A stretch of DNA of 64,000 nucleotides from Bacillota bacterium (GCA_021793215.1 JAJYTE010000001.1:82329-146328), one strand, 5' to 3'. Numbered from the stretch's first letter, positions 49,908 to 58,794 are shown. A program made the numbers and translations. Notes: generated by a model from the sequence alone, not told the origin.

Positions 49908-51374
49908 CTAGTTTCCCTGCTCCACTGCACCTTGCGGCGGGATGTCCCGCCAGATCGGATGGCCTTCCGCGTAGCGCTCCTCGAGGCTCTCTCGGGGCAG
50001 TGCGCCCCGCGCGAACTCCACGAGGTCGACGACGTAGGCACGGGCCGATGCGATCGCGCCAGCGCCGGCCGGTTCGACGGCGACCTTTGCGCCGTCGAGG
50101 TCTCCGAGGCGCACGAGCGCGAGGGCCTTCGCGAGGAAGTGGTCGGGGGGCAGGTCGGGCCGAGTCGCCTCCCCGGCGGAGAACGCCTGGACCGCGAGGG
50201 CGTAGCGCCGCGACCGGAAGAGTGCCGCACCGATTTCGAGTGGGTCAGGCGGTGCCTGCGACAACAGTTCGGAGACTTCGGCACCTGAGGCCAGTTGGCA
50301 CTCGACGAGTTCCTGCACCGCTGGCATCCAGCCCGGCGCGCCGAACACGGCCGAGCGCAGCAGCGGGAGCGCCTCGCTGCTTCGGCCGAGGCGTCGCAGG
50401 AGGGATCCGAGCGCCGTCGCAGCCGCGGGTCCGCCGAGCAGCGGGTCGACCCCGTCATGCGGGGGAGTCTTCGCGGGCCCTAGGCGAAGGCAGCGGCGAA
50501 ACGCAGTCTCGGCGCCCACGACGTCACCCCCCGCCTCCAGGGAGACACCGCGTAGGAAGTGAAGGTCCGTGTAGTTGGGGAAGGCCGTGAGCCCCTCCTC
50601 AAGGACTTCAAGCGCCTCCTCGTACTGCGCGAGCTTGTAGAGGTTCTGCGCCTCAACCTTGTAGAGACGGCTCTGCCACGGCTGAGGCCCGCCCGTGATG
50701 GCGCGGGCGCGCCGAAACTCAGCGACACCACCTGCCAGGTCGCCCGTGGCAGTGTACTCCACACCGAGGTTGAAAGCGGCGAACGGGTCGACGGCACGCT
50801 CGGAGACTTCCGCCTTCGCGAGTTCGAGGTTTCGTTCGCGCTTTCGCTTTCGCTCGATGATGCCCGGCGTGTAGCCAAGGTGGCGGAGGGCAAAGGGTGC
50901 CGTGTCGATCCGTGCGCCCTGGCCGACCGCCAGGAGACTTGGGAGCACCTGTTCGTGGAGGCGCCGCTCGAACCGCACGCCCGGCAAGCGGCGGAACAGG
51001 CGCAGTGTGCTGTGCAGGTCGACGCGTCCGTCGCCGACCTCATTGCGGATCGGCACCTCGAACCCGATGGCGGATGTTCCCTTGAGCAGGCGCCGAAGAT
51101 GCCCAGGATTGCCCTCGAACCGCTCGTCGGCATCCATCACAAGGATCCATCGCCCGCGCGCGGCATTCACTCCGATGTTGCGCGCTGCGGAGAAGTCGCC
51201 CTGCCAGGCCGCATGCAGAACGCGTGCGCCGAATTCCTGGGCAATCGCCGCACTGCGATCGCCGGAGCCGGTGTCCACGACGACGATCTCGTCGACGGCA
51301 TCCCGCACCGAAGCGAGGCAGCCGGGCAACTGTTCCTCCTCGTCCCGAACGATCATGGAAAGCGTTAGTAGCAT
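49908..51374 (-). CDS. Family 2 glycosyltransferase with TPR-repeat C-terminus
   Basis: 488 residues. The first 200 are a GT2 domain ('LTLSMIVRDEEEQLPGCLASV', 'EIVVVDTGSGDRSAAIA', 'WILVMDADERFEG') of the SunS/GT-TPR kind. The rest is helical repeats of about 34 residues, e.g. 'AQYEEALEVLEEGLTAFPNYTDLHFLRGVSLEAGG', typical of TPR. Related proteins glycosylate peptides (glycocins) or surface proteins, the TPR part holding the acceptor. ATG 51374 with GGGAGG 8 bases upstream is chosen over 51395. No precursor peptide gene was found next to it; the downstream MFS gene is in the same direction. Confidence 0.88.
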   Translation of the reverse strand: MLLTLSMIVRDEEEQLPGCLASVRDAVDEIVVVDTGSGDRSAAIAQEFGARVLHAAWQGDFSAARNIGVNAARGRWILVMDADERFEGNPGHLRRLLKGTSAIGFEVPIRNEVGDGRVDLHSTLRLFRRLPGVRFERRLHEQVLPSLLAVGQGARIDTAPFALRHLGYTPGIIERKRKRERNLELAKAEVSERAVDPFAAFNLGVEYTATGDLAGGVAEFRRARAITGGPQPWQSRLYKVEAQNLYKLAQYEEALEVLEEGLTAFPNYTDLHFLRGVSLEAGGDVVGAETAFRRCLRLGPAKTPPHDGVDPLLGGPAAATALGSLLRRLGRSSEALPLLRSAVFGAPGWMPAVQELVECQLASGAEVSELLSQAPPDPLEIGAALFRSRRYALAVQAFSAGEATRPDLPPDHFLAKALALVRLGDLDGAKVAVEPAGAGAIASARAYVVDLVEFARGALPRESLEERYAEGHPIWRDIPPQGAVEQGN

Positions 51375-51430
51375 GAGAGATGGCCTCCCGCCCATCGCTA
51401 TGCGACGAGGGGAGGCCGGCGTGAGCCTAA

Positions 51431-52393
51431 TTAGTAGCTGGGGCCCGTGAAGAACTCGTCCACCAGCACGCCGTTCGTCACCGGAACGATCGCGATGCCG
51501 GTCTGGGTGAACGCGGTGTTCAGGATGTTCTCCCGGTGCAGGGGGCTCGCCATCAGCATGGCGAACGCCGTGCTGACGTTTGCGGTCTCTGCCAGATTCT
51601 CCGCCCCCATCGAGTAGGCGCGGAAGCCTGCCGCCTCCTCCTGGTCGATCGGCCAGCCGAGGCGCGGCGAGTAGTGGTCGAAGTAGTTGTACACCACGAG
51701 GTCCTTCGCCTTCGCCTGGGCGAGACCGTCCAGGACGGCGTTCTCGGTCAAGGGCTGCGCACCGTTCTGGACCCGCGCCTGGTTGATCATCGCGAGGAAC
51801 TGTGAGACGAGCGAGGCCTCGTTTGCGGGCGGATTGCCGGTAAGGCCGGACGTCGGTCCGACCACTGTGATCGGTGAGGTGGGCTGCGACGTTGGGGGTG
51901 TTCCGCTACCGGCATTCCAGTAGATGATCGGCGATGTGCCGTAGGAGCCGCCGGTCGGTGCGCCGGTCGGTGCGCCGGTCGAGCTGCTGGTCGTGCCGCC
52001 GGTCGAACTACCGGTCGAACTACCGGTCGTGCTGCCCGTCGTGCTACCGGTCGTGCCGCCAGTCGAGCCACCGGTCTTGCCGGCGGTCGAGCCAGACGGT
52101 GGCGTCGGCGGCGTGACCCACGTGATGGGGCCCGTGCCGCCGAAGTAGGTGATGCTGCCCTGCGAAGAGCCGTCGGCCGTAGTGAGCGTGTCGCCCGAGG
52201 ACTGGACTCCGGAAGACGGTGGGGTGGTCGGCGTCGTGAGCGGCGGCGGCGCGGTCGTGTAGGACTGCGTGGACGTGCCGGAATACCCGAACGTTCTGAC
52301 CGAGCCGGCCGAGTAGTAGGCGCTGGCCGGCAGCGCAGGCAAGAGGAGCCCCGTCGCGAGAACCGCTGACCCGATGAGTCGTAGCCGAAGCAA
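51431..52393 (-). CDS. Secreted CAP-domain (YkwD-like) protein
   Basis: About 320 residues. Signal peptide 'IGSAVLATGLLLPALPASA', then a long Thr/Gly/Ser linker with (STTG)n and 'GAPTGAPTGG' repeats, then a C-terminal CAP/SCP domain from about residue 200: 'SQFLAMINQARVQNGAQPLTENAVLDGLAQAKAKDLV', 'HYSPRLG', 'GAENLAETANVSTAFAMLMASPLHRENILN'. Bacillota CAP proteins are wall-associated, some linked to spores. TTG 52393 with GGAGG 7 bases upstream is the start. Confidence 0.88.
   Translation of the reverse strand: MLRLRLIGSAVLATGLLLPALPASAYYSAGSVRTFGYSGTSTQSYTTAPPPLTTPTTPPSSGVQSSGDTLTTADGSSQGSITYFGGTGPITWVTPPTPPSGSTAGKTGGSTGGTTGSTTGSTTGSSTGSSTGGTTSSSTGAPTGAPTGGSYGTSPIIYWNAGSGTPPTSQPTSPITVVGPTSGLTGNPPANEASLVSQFLAMINQARVQNGAQPLTENAVLDGLAQAKAKDLVVYNYFDHYSPRLGWPIDQEEAAGFRAYSMGAENLAETANVSTAFAMLMASPLHRENILNTAFTQTGIAIVPVTNGVLVDEFFTGPSY
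51945..52085 (-). repeat. Thr/Gly/Ser-coding low-complexity repeat in the CAP gene
   Basis: Degenerate 9-12-base units coding TGS, TGG and APTG blocks make the linker between signal peptide and CAP domain, parallel to the Gly/Ser linker of the 7924 exoprotein. Confidence 0.8.
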
Positions 52394-52489
52394 TGCCCCA
52401 CCTCCGTACAACGGCTAGCGTATCGGCCGGCCGAGGGGGGGCGCAAACCGGGAAACCGCCTTGTAGCGGCATTGTGAGGACATCGCGCA

Positions 52490-53347
52490 TCAGGCGCGAT
52501 GCGCGAGCCGCGAAACCGCCAACTTGTTGCTTCTTGGGAGCGGCTCCTTGTCAAATGCCGGATACGCTGGCTCCAGCGCAGCAGGAGTGCCGTAGATGCG
52601 CGTCATCAGGCAGTCTCCGGAAAGTTGTGGTCCAACCTGGAAGGACCATCGCCCCTCCCACCGAGCCCAAGTGCCTGTGCCGCACAGGGTGACGGGACCG
52701 TCCTTCTCGCTGCGCAAGCCGAGAGGAAGCGCGGGGTCGGTGAGGAGCAGAGGGAACGACGCGACGCGCAGGGCGTCCCCATCGTGAACAACGCTCCAGA
52801 GGTGCACTCGGGTTGCACCCAGGTGGGGAGCCTCCCTCACGGCGAGCAGCGGTCGGACCCCCTCGAGCGCTGCGGTGTCACTCGCTGCGGCGTGCAGGAG
52901 TTCTGTCGCCTTGATTTGACCCTCGTCTTCGTCCCATGTGATCAGCCACGCGCCGTCATCGAAGAGAACTACGCTGAGATGCGGCGTGCCGTCCCGACCG
53001 CCCAAAGACGCGAGGCCGAGCGGATGCGACGGCAGGGCGACGCTCGTCGCCGCCCGTGCGCTCTGCAAGAGGAGGCGCTGTCCATCCTGGACGGCGGATA
53101 GGAGTCCGGGATCCGCACAGAAGGCATCGATCCCCTCCCACACCCGCTGTCTGCGGCGCGGAGCGATCTGATACAGGCAGGCGTCTGCGCCCAGTGCGAG
53201 CAGTTCTTCCCCAGGACCGACGCCCAGCGAAAGGGCGGGCAGGTCGGACCGCTCGACGCGACTTCCTCCTGTGCTCAACCGGATCCCATCCACGTCCAGG
53301 GCGGCGCGCAGATGGCGACGCGGCAGAAAAACTTGGCGCACCGCCAA
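52490..53347 (-). CDS. Protein of unknown function
   Basis: 285 residues, no signal peptide or membrane helix. Repeated short beta-rich segments ('LLALGADACLYQIAP', 'HLSVVLFDDGAWLITWDEDEG', 'TRVHLWSVVHDGDALRVASFPLL') suggest a beta-propeller or sandwich. The final 30 residues are basic. It starts with TTG at 53347 after GGAGGGTGATTGACC. I recognise no family. It shares a promoter region with the divergent Cys-rich protein gene, which may indicate joint expression. Confidence 0.6.
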   Translation of the reverse strand: MAVRQVFLPRRHLRAALDVDGIRLSTGGSRVERSDLPALSLGVGPGEELLALGADACLYQIAPRRRQRVWEGIDAFCADPGLLSAVQDGQRLLLQSARAATSVALPSHPLGLASLGGRDGTPHLSVVLFDDGAWLITWDEDEGQIKATELLHAAASDTAALEGVRPLLAVREAPHLGATRVHLWSVVHDGDALRVASFPLLLTDPALPLGLRSEKDGPVTLCGTGTWARWEGRWSFQVGPQLSGDCLMTRIYGTPAALEPAYPAFDKEPLPRSNKLAVSRLAHRA

Positions 53348-53370
53348 TGGTCAATCACCCTCCGCGAACG

Positions 53371-53399
53371 GTTGACATAGTAAAGATTGATTCCTTATC
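53371..53399 (+). promoter_or_regulatory. Promoter before the Cys-rich protein gene
   Basis: TTGACA, 17-base AT-rich spacer, TTATCC, followed by a GAGGAGGAAAG ribosome site. The -35 is perfect and the -10 is weak, so an alternative sigma factor is possible. Confidence 0.5.
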
Positions 53400-53417
53400 C
53401 GTGAGGAGGAAAGTGGA

Positions 53418-54020
53418 ATGCGAGTGACCCCGGGCCCGTGTACACCAGGGGAGTGCCCCCCCTACGGCGAGATCGACTGCATCCGCGTTGACAAGGTCTA
53501 TGACTACTGCTTCGAAGCCGATACCATCCAGCCTCAGGTCTGCGTGACCATTGAGGGTTGCCCTGGCACGCTCACCAGCGCCACTTGCACCGTCTCGACG
53601 GTCAGCTGCACGTGGCTGATGAACTCACCGAGCGCCACCGCAGGCTTCGCGATCTCCACCTTCCTGATCAGCGGCACCGTCGACTTCACCGTGGCGTGCA
53701 CCACGCCCGGGACCACGGTCATGCGTACGGACACCGCGACGTTCAGCATGACGAAGTCGATCCTTCTCTGCGCCCCTGACGGAACGACGCAATCCTGCGA
53801 AGTGCTGAGCGCCGTCTGCACCCCGCCGATCGCGCTCCCCACCAAGGTCAACACCTTCAACGTCTGCACCACGGTCGGCGTCTGCACGACGTTTGAGTCC
53901 ATCGCGAACGTGAAGATCATGGTGCCGTCGTACGGATTCTGCGTGCCGGCCCCCTGCGAAGTCAGCCCCCTGATCCTCCCCTGCCCGCCCTCGAGCCTGT
54001 TCCCGCCGCAATGCACGTAA
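53418..54020 (+). CDS. Cys-rich protein, possibly spore-surface
   Basis: 200 residues with 18 cysteines (9%) spread evenly and no signal peptide. The N-terminal 'GEIDCIRVDKVYDYCFEAD' resembles the C-x2-V-x-KVYD block found in several small Bacillota proteins of spore coat or exosporium type. Thr, Val and Ser dominate the rest, which suggests beta-sheets joined by disulfides. A structural surface protein is my best guess and is inference. ATG 53418 follows GAGGAGGAAAGTGGA. A perfect terminator follows. Confidence 0.65.
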   Translation: MRVTPGPCTPGECPPYGEIDCIRVDKVYDYCFEADTIQPQVCVTIEGCPGTLTSATCTVSTVSCTWLMNSPSATAGFAISTFLISGTVDFTVACTTPGTTVMRTDTATFSMTKSILLCAPDGTTQSCEVLSAVCTPPIALPTKVNTFNVCTTVGVCTTFESIANVKIMVPSYGFCVPAPCEVSPLILPCPPSSLFPPQCT

Positions 54021-54033
54021 TCGCAGCAGCGAG

Positions 54034-54064
54034 AACGGAGCCCGGCACTACGCCGGGCTCCGTT
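54034..54064. terminator. Bidirectional terminator
   Basis: Perfect 13-bp stem aacggagcccggc / gccgggctccgtt with a 5-base loop, between the Cys-rich gene and the convergent Pro-rich gene. Confidence 0.85.
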
Positions 54065-54102
54065 CCATTCCGCTACCGACCGGCAGCTGCGACCTTCTTC
54101 AT

Positions 54103-54708
54103 TCAGGGGAAGGTGTTGTACGTGGAGGTCGGTGCCGGCCAATTCTGCAGCGCGCGGGACGCTGGCGGGGGAGAGGCGTTGCCACGTTGGAAAGCTCCGG
54201 GAACCTCGATCCGAGGCGGCCCGCTGGGCGGCAGGGGCGCGTTGCCGATGGCCTGCGCGATGCGGCGGAACTCGGTTCCTTGCCTGAACTGCGGCGACAG
54301 CATCCGGCGCGCGTACTCATCCGGCATCCGGATGGCGGTGAAGTAGGTCGGGGAGGGCCGGGGCGGCCGCGTCGGGGCGCTGGGCGTCACGAACCGTTCC
54401 TCCTCCATCACCGCTGGGGGCGCATCTACCATGGGCAGGGCTTCTTCAACAGGCTCCTCCGTCTCGGCCGCCAACGGCGCGGCAGCTTCGGGAACGGGCG
54501 GCGTGGTCTCCGACTCTTCCAGTGCCGGCACCTGCAGCAGCAGCGTGTCGTCCGACGCGGGCGCTTCGTCCACCGGCGGTGCGGGCAACGGGACTTCCGG
54601 CTCCTGCGGGGGAGCGACTTCCACTGCGAGTGCCGCCGCCGGTTGCCCGCCGTCGCCCTCCATCCGTTCCAGCAGCCGCCGCAGCGCTGCGGTCAGCCAT
54701 GGGCGCAT
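54103..54708 (-). CDS. Pro/Glu-rich protein of unknown function
   Basis: 201 residues, strongly acidic and Pro/Ala-rich between residues 20 and 120 ('APPQEPEVPLPAPPVDEAP'), so largely unstructured, with a more ordinary C-terminal part 'YFTAIRMPDEYARRMLSPQFRQGTEF'. No membrane helix or signal is visible. ATG 54708 has GGAGGGATCGC upstream. The neighbour is the Cys-rich candidate surface protein, but no function can be derived. Confidence 0.6.
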   Translation of the reverse strand: MRPWLTAALRRLLERMEGDGGQPAAALAVEVAPPQEPEVPLPAPPVDEAPASDDTLLLQVPALEESETTPPVPEAAAPLAAETEEPVEEALPMVDAPPAVMEEERFVTPSAPTRPPRPSPTYFTAIRMPDEYARRMLSPQFRQGTEFRRIAQAIGNAPLPPSGPPRIEVPGAFQRGNASPPPASRALQNWPAPTSTYNTFP

Positions 54709-54794
54709 TGCGATCCCTCCTAAGGGCTTGCGAAGGTCTCTCTATGCTATGTTGACCAGCCGGGGGGGTGCGGGGTTCTCGCCAGCAAACGAGC

Positions 54795-54819
54795 GCAGGC
54801 GGCGCTCAGCGCCGCCTGC
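54795..54819 (-). terminator. Terminator of the GNAT gene
   Basis: Perfect 11-bp stem gcaggcggcgc / gcgccgcctgc with a 3-base loop, 16 bases after the GNAT stop. Confidence 0.8.
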
Positions 54820-54834
54820 CATGGTCGTCGCCCG

Positions 54835-55713
54835 TCAGGTGTCCAGGCGAAGGATCAGGATGTCGTCGAGGCGCTCGCCGCCGCAGGCGAGGTACAGGTT
54901 CACGGCCGGTGGATCATCCTGAGGCGGTGCGGTCGTATGCATATGCGCATTCGCACTGCCTTGCAGGTGCAGGTGACCGAGGGCTGTCAGCAGCAGTTGC
55001 CTGCCGATCCCCTGCCGCCGATTCTCTGGCCGCACGAGCACCCCGAAGGAGGAGAAGTCGCCGGGCGTCATCTCCGGGTTGCCGTAGCTCGTGAACCCGG
55101 TCAGGACGCCATCGGCGCTGCGCGCCGCGTAGAACCGCTCGCCGCGCGGGGACTCGAACAGGCGGGCGAAGTTGCGCCTTGCCGCTGCCTCGCCTCCCCA
55201 GCGCTCGAAGAGCCAGTCCCATGTGCCGCGGTACGCCGCCACCGCGAGGCGGGCGTACTCATCGGGGTCCGGCGCCTCCTCGAGGATGCGCACGCCGCCT
55301 TCGGTCAGATCCGGCGGGGACGCCGGCAGGTTCCACGCGATGTGGACCACGCGCCGGTAACCAACGAGCCCCAGCTCGGAGAGCGGAGCGATGAGGGCGC
55401 CTTCCGACGGCGTCGCCGCCTCCACGCTCTGGGCGCCGCGGCCCTGCGCGATGCGGATGAGCTCCGAGGCCAGCGGGCGAACCGCATGGGGGTTCCCGCA
55501 CAGGTCAGTGAGCAGCGCGTGACCGGAGAGGCTCGAGTGGCAGAGCCGGACCGCCGCCTCGATCGAGCCGCCGCGCTCGGCGAGCCAGGTCTCGGAGGAA
55601 GGATAGACGAAGAGATCTGCTTCGGTCAGCTTGCGCGGTGGATCGAGGACGACGCCGAACGCAGCGAGTGCGGCGCTGTCTGTCGGTTGCGCAGGTCGCA
55701 GGACGTATGGCAA
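54835..55713 (-). CDS. GNAT-family N-acetyltransferase
   Basis: About 292 residues. The C-terminal half is a GNAT domain: 'GVLTGFTSYGNPEMTPGDFSSFGVLVRPENRRQGIGRQLLLTALGHL', with the acetyl-CoA loop RRQGIG. The N-terminal half (residues 1-140) looks like a second, degenerate acetyltransferase-like fold ('GSIEAAVRLCHSSL'). Substrate unknown. TTG 55713 with GGGAGG 6 bases upstream is the start; the track start at 55758 is earlier than the ribosome site. It is divergent from the amino-sugar operon. Confidence 0.85.
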   Translation of the reverse strand: MPYVLRPAQPTDSAALAAFGVVLDPPRKLTEADLFVYPSSETWLAERGGSIEAAVRLCHSSLSGHALLTDLCGNPHAVRPLASELIRIAQGRGAQSVEAATPSEGALIAPLSELGLVGYRRVVHIAWNLPASPPDLTEGGVRILEEAPDPDEYARLAVAAYRGTWDWLFERWGGEAAARRNFARLFESPRGERFYAARSADGVLTGFTSYGNPEMTPGDFSSFGVLVRPENRRQGIGRQLLLTALGHLHLQGSANAHMHTTAPPQDDPPAVNLYLACGGERLDDILILRLDT

Positions 55714-55861
55714 TGCTGAACCTCCCTTCTGACGGCTTGACTGTCCATACTTCGCCACGGAGCGCGCGGGTCCTTGGAGGTGCGGGCGCAGGAGTCTCGC
55801 CGCCGCAGGAACCGCTCTCGCGCTGTCGAAGGCGATGCGTGAATGGTGTGGAGGGATTTAG

Positions 55862-56584
55862 ATGCCCGAGCTCATCCCGCGCCCTGACCTGCTTGCAGCC
55901 CGGCGCATTCTCGCAGTGCAGCCCCATCCCGACGACAACGAGATCGGCGCTGGCGCGACGCTCGCACGGCTAGCCGACCTCGGAGCGCAGATCCGCTACG
56001 TCACCGTGACAGACGGAAGGATGGGAACAGCCGACTTGAAGACGCCTCCGGACGAGCTCGCTGCGCGCCGCGACGACGAGGCGGATCGGGCGGCGGCGAC
56101 CGTCGGAGCACAGGAGAGCCGCCACCTCGGGTTCCGGGATCTCCTAGACAGCCCGCTCCAGGGACTACGCGAGCGACTGCTGCAGGAGATCGCCGAGTTT
56201 CACCCCGACTTCGTCATGACCTGCGATCCGTGGCTCCCGTACGAAGCGCACCCCGACCACCGAAACACCGGACTCGCGGTGAGCGAGGCGATCTCGTTCC
56301 TCGGTTTCCCGCACGTGCCTGGTGCGCCAAAAGTGGCGCCAGCGCAGCCAATGGTGGCCTTCTACGGCACGGCTCGGCCGAACGTGCGCATTCCGGCCGG
56401 CGAGTACTGGGAGCGCAAGTGGCAAGCGATCGGTGCCCACGAGACCCAGTTCACCGAGCAGTTCCTGCCCTTCATGCGCATGTTCTTCGAGGCGCAGAGC
56501 AGGGTGGAGGAAGGATTCTTCGAGGCCTTCAAGGTGCTGCATCCCCTCTACCTGCACTTCAACCCCGGTGCGGTGGACGCATGA
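55862..56584 (+). CDS. PIG-L/LmbE-family deacetylase
   Basis: 240 residues. The zinc motif is 'AVQPHPDDNEIGAGATL', with the second His site in 'YEAHPDHRNTG'; 'DPWLPYEAHPDHR' closely resembles diacetylchitobiose deacetylases. It would remove one acetyl group from an N-acetylated amino-sugar (di)saccharide. It opens a three-gene operon: its stop overlaps the start of a GH4 glycosidase, which overlaps a sugar kinase. The operon therefore looks like a route for (GlcNAc)2 or a related disaccharide. Confidence 0.88.
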   Translation: MPELIPRPDLLAARRILAVQPHPDDNEIGAGATLARLADLGAQIRYVTVTDGRMGTADLKTPPDELAARRDDEADRAAATVGAQESRHLGFRDLLDSPLQGLRERLLQEIAEFHPDFVMTCDPWLPYEAHPDHRNTGLAVSEAISFLGFPHVPGAPKVAPAQPMVAFYGTARPNVRIPAGEYWERKWQAIGAHETQFTEQFLPFMRMFFEAQSRVEEGFFEAFKVLHPLYLHFNPGAVDA

Positions 56585-57870
56585 AGATCGCGGTGATCGG
56601 CGCCGGCAGCTCCTACACGCCGGAACTCGTCGAGGGCATCCTCAAGGCGCCTCTGCCGATCGAGGAGGTCTGGCTCGTCGACCTCCCGGAGGGGCGGCAA
56701 CGGGTCGAGACGATCGCAGCGCTCGCCCGCCGCATGGCGCGGCGCGCGGGGAAGGGGATCCGCTTCCTCCCAACGGAGGATCGCCTGGAGGCGATCCGGG
56801 GTGCGGCGTTCGTGCTGAACCAGTTCCGGGTCGGGCTCCTGCGCATGAGGGGGCTGGATGAGCGGTTGCCGCTGCGTCACGGCGTCGTCGGCCAGGAGAC
56901 GACGGGGCCCGGCGGCTTCGCGAACGCCTTGCGCACGATCCCCGTCGTTCGGCAGATCGCCGAAGAGGTTGAGACCCACGCGCCCGGCGCGTGGCTGCTG
57001 AACTTCACGAACCCCGCCGGCCTCGTGACGCAGGCGCTCGTTGACCTCGGCCACCGGCGCGCCGTCGGGCTGTGCAACATACCGCGGATCACGGAGCGGA
57101 TGGTTGCCCAGGCCGCCGGCGTGCCGCAGGATGCGGTGCGCATCTCCGCCTTCGGCCTCAACCACCTGACGGGGACGCGCATCGCGATCGGCGGGGAGGA
57201 CGTGACGGCGCAGGTGCTGGCGAGCGGGGCCGCAGAGGCCGAACTCGCCAAGTCGGCGCCGCGCGCCAAGCCGCCCGAGGGATTCTTCGCGTCGCTCGGC
57301 TTCCTGCCGAACCCCTACCTCAACTACTTCTTCTTCCCGCAGGCGACGTACGAGCACGCGCTGCGGGACGCACTGTCGCCGGAGGGCACGCGCGCGCAGC
57401 GCGTGCAGGTGCTCGAGGACGCGCTCTTCGCGCGCTACCGCGACGAGGAGCTCGACGAGAAGCCGCCGGAGCTCGCGCAGCGCGGCGGCGCCTACTACTC
57501 GGAGGTGGCCGTCGACGCGATGGTCGCCCTGTCTGGCGACGTGCCGCGTGAGCTCGTGCTGAACACGGAGAACCGCGGCGCGATCGCGCAGCTTCCAGGC
57601 AGCGCGGTCGTCGAGCGCAACGCCCTCGTCGACCGCACCGGCGTGCGGACCGTGCCCGCGGAGGAGCCGATGCCGCCCCTCCTGGGCGCCCTCGTCGGGG
57701 CCGTGAAGGAGTACGAGCTGCTCACCGTCCAGGCCGCGCTCGAGGGTTCGCGGCGCAAGGCCCGCGAAGCGCTGCTCGCCCATCCTCTGGTGCCCGGCAC
57801 CGAGGTGGCCCAGGCCCTCTTGGACGATCTCGCCGCTGCGAACGCGGAGTTCTGGCCGGTGCTGCGATGA
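56581..57870 (+). CDS. Family 4 glycoside hydrolase (6-phospho-beta-glucosidase type)
   Basis: 429 residues. GH4 enzymes use NAD+ and a divalent metal for a redox-elimination mechanism. The NAD motif is 'IAVIGAGSSYTPELVEGIL', followed by 'GPGGFANALRTIPV', 'LLNFTNPAGLVTQAL', the metal Cys in 'VGLCNIPR' and the metal His in 'FGLNHLTG'. It would split a (phospho)disaccharide made accessible by the deacetylase encoded just before. ATGA overlaps on both sides. The track start at 56230 lies inside the upstream gene. Confidence 0.93.
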   Translation: MKIAVIGAGSSYTPELVEGILKAPLPIEEVWLVDLPEGRQRVETIAALARRMARRAGKGIRFLPTEDRLEAIRGAAFVLNQFRVGLLRMRGLDERLPLRHGVVGQETTGPGGFANALRTIPVVRQIAEEVETHAPGAWLLNFTNPAGLVTQALVDLGHRRAVGLCNIPRITERMVAQAAGVPQDAVRISAFGLNHLTGTRIAIGGEDVTAQVLASGAAEAELAKSAPRAKPPEGFFASLGFLPNPYLNYFFFPQATYEHALRDALSPEGTRAQRVQVLEDALFARYRDEELDEKPPELAQRGGAYYSEVAVDAMVALSGDVPRELVLNTENRGAIAQLPGSAVVERNALVDRTGVRTVPAEEPMPPLLGALVGAVKEYELLTVQAALEGSRRKAREALLAHPLVPGTEVAQALLDDLAAANAEFWPVLR

Positions 57871-58793
57871 CGGTCTACGTGGGAGTCGACGGCGGAGGCA
57901 CGTACACGCGTGCGCTTGCCTTCGACGCGCAAGGGGTACCTGTCGGGGAGGGCCGCGCCGGGCCGTCGAACTGGCAGGCGGTCGGCGTCGAGACGGCAGT
58001 CCGCATGGTGCGCGGCGCCGTGGCGGAGGCTGCCGGCACGGTAGAGCTCGCAGGGGTCGGCGCCTGCCTTGCGGGCATCGACCTGCCCGAGGATGAGGCG
58101 CGCCTCGGTGCGCCGCTCGCCGCCGCACTGGGGTGCTCCGTGCGCATCGCGAACGATATCGTCGCGGCGCTGCATGCGGCGCCGGGCGACCCGGCGGGCG
58201 CCGTGTCGAGCGGTACTGGCGCCGCCGTCGCGCTGCGCCAGCGCGACACCGTCTCGCGTCTTCTCGCCCTGAACCAGTACACGGGGCCGATGGGCGGCGC
58301 CCAGGACGTCGTGGCAGAGGCGCTGCGCGCCGCCATCCTGGGCGCGCAGGGCGCGGCGCCGCCGACCGCTCTCACGGAGGAGATCCTCCGTGCGTTCGGC
58401 CTTGCGACCTACGTCGACCTTGCGCGCGCGACCGAATCGCAGGACATGCCGGCTTGGCAGGTGGCCCTGATCGTCGCGCCGCTCTGCGCCCAGGCGGCGG
58501 CTTCGGGGGACGCGGTGGCGGCCGCCATCCTTCGGGAGCAGGGGAGACAGCTCGGGGAGACGAGCGGCCGTTTCTTCACCGCCCGCGGCGCGCCGAAGGA
58601 CCTTCCGGTCGCGCTGCACGGCAGTCTCCTGCGCGATGGACCGCCCGTCTACCGCGAGGGCTTCCTTGCAGGTCTCATCGCGTGCCTGCCCGGCGCGCGC
58701 GCCCACCAAGAAGGTCCCGCCGCACTCGCGGGCGCGGCGATCTTCGCGGCGCGGAGCTTCGGGGTGTCGACGGAGCCGCTTTCGGCGTCGTGA
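57867..58793 (+). CDS. BadF/BadG-type ATPase, N-acetylglucosamine kinase-like
   Basis: 308 residues of the ASKHA fold. The phosphate-1 loop is 'VYVGVDGGGTYTRALAF', the phosphate-2 region is 'AVSSGTGAAVALR', and 'VRIANDIVAALHAA' holds the catalytic Asp region. Members phosphorylate GlcNAc or glucosamine, or act in benzoyl-CoA reductase activation; the operon with PIG-L deacetylase and GH4 points to a hexosamine kinase. It is the last gene, convergent with liaR with a 1-base gap. Confidence 0.87.
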   Translation: MTVYVGVDGGGTYTRALAFDAQGVPVGEGRAGPSNWQAVGVETAVRMVRGAVAEAAGTVELAGVGACLAGIDLPEDEARLGAPLAAALGCSVRIANDIVAALHAAPGDPAGAVSSGTGAAVALRQRDTVSRLLALNQYTGPMGGAQDVVAEALRAAILGAQGAAPPTALTEEILRAFGLATYVDLARATESQDMPAWQVALIVAPLCAQAAASGDAVAAAILREQGRQLGETSGRFFTARGAPKDLPVALHGSLLRDGPPVYREGFLAGLIACLPGARAHQEGPAALAGAAIFAARSFGVSTEPLSAS

Positions 58794-58794
58794 G

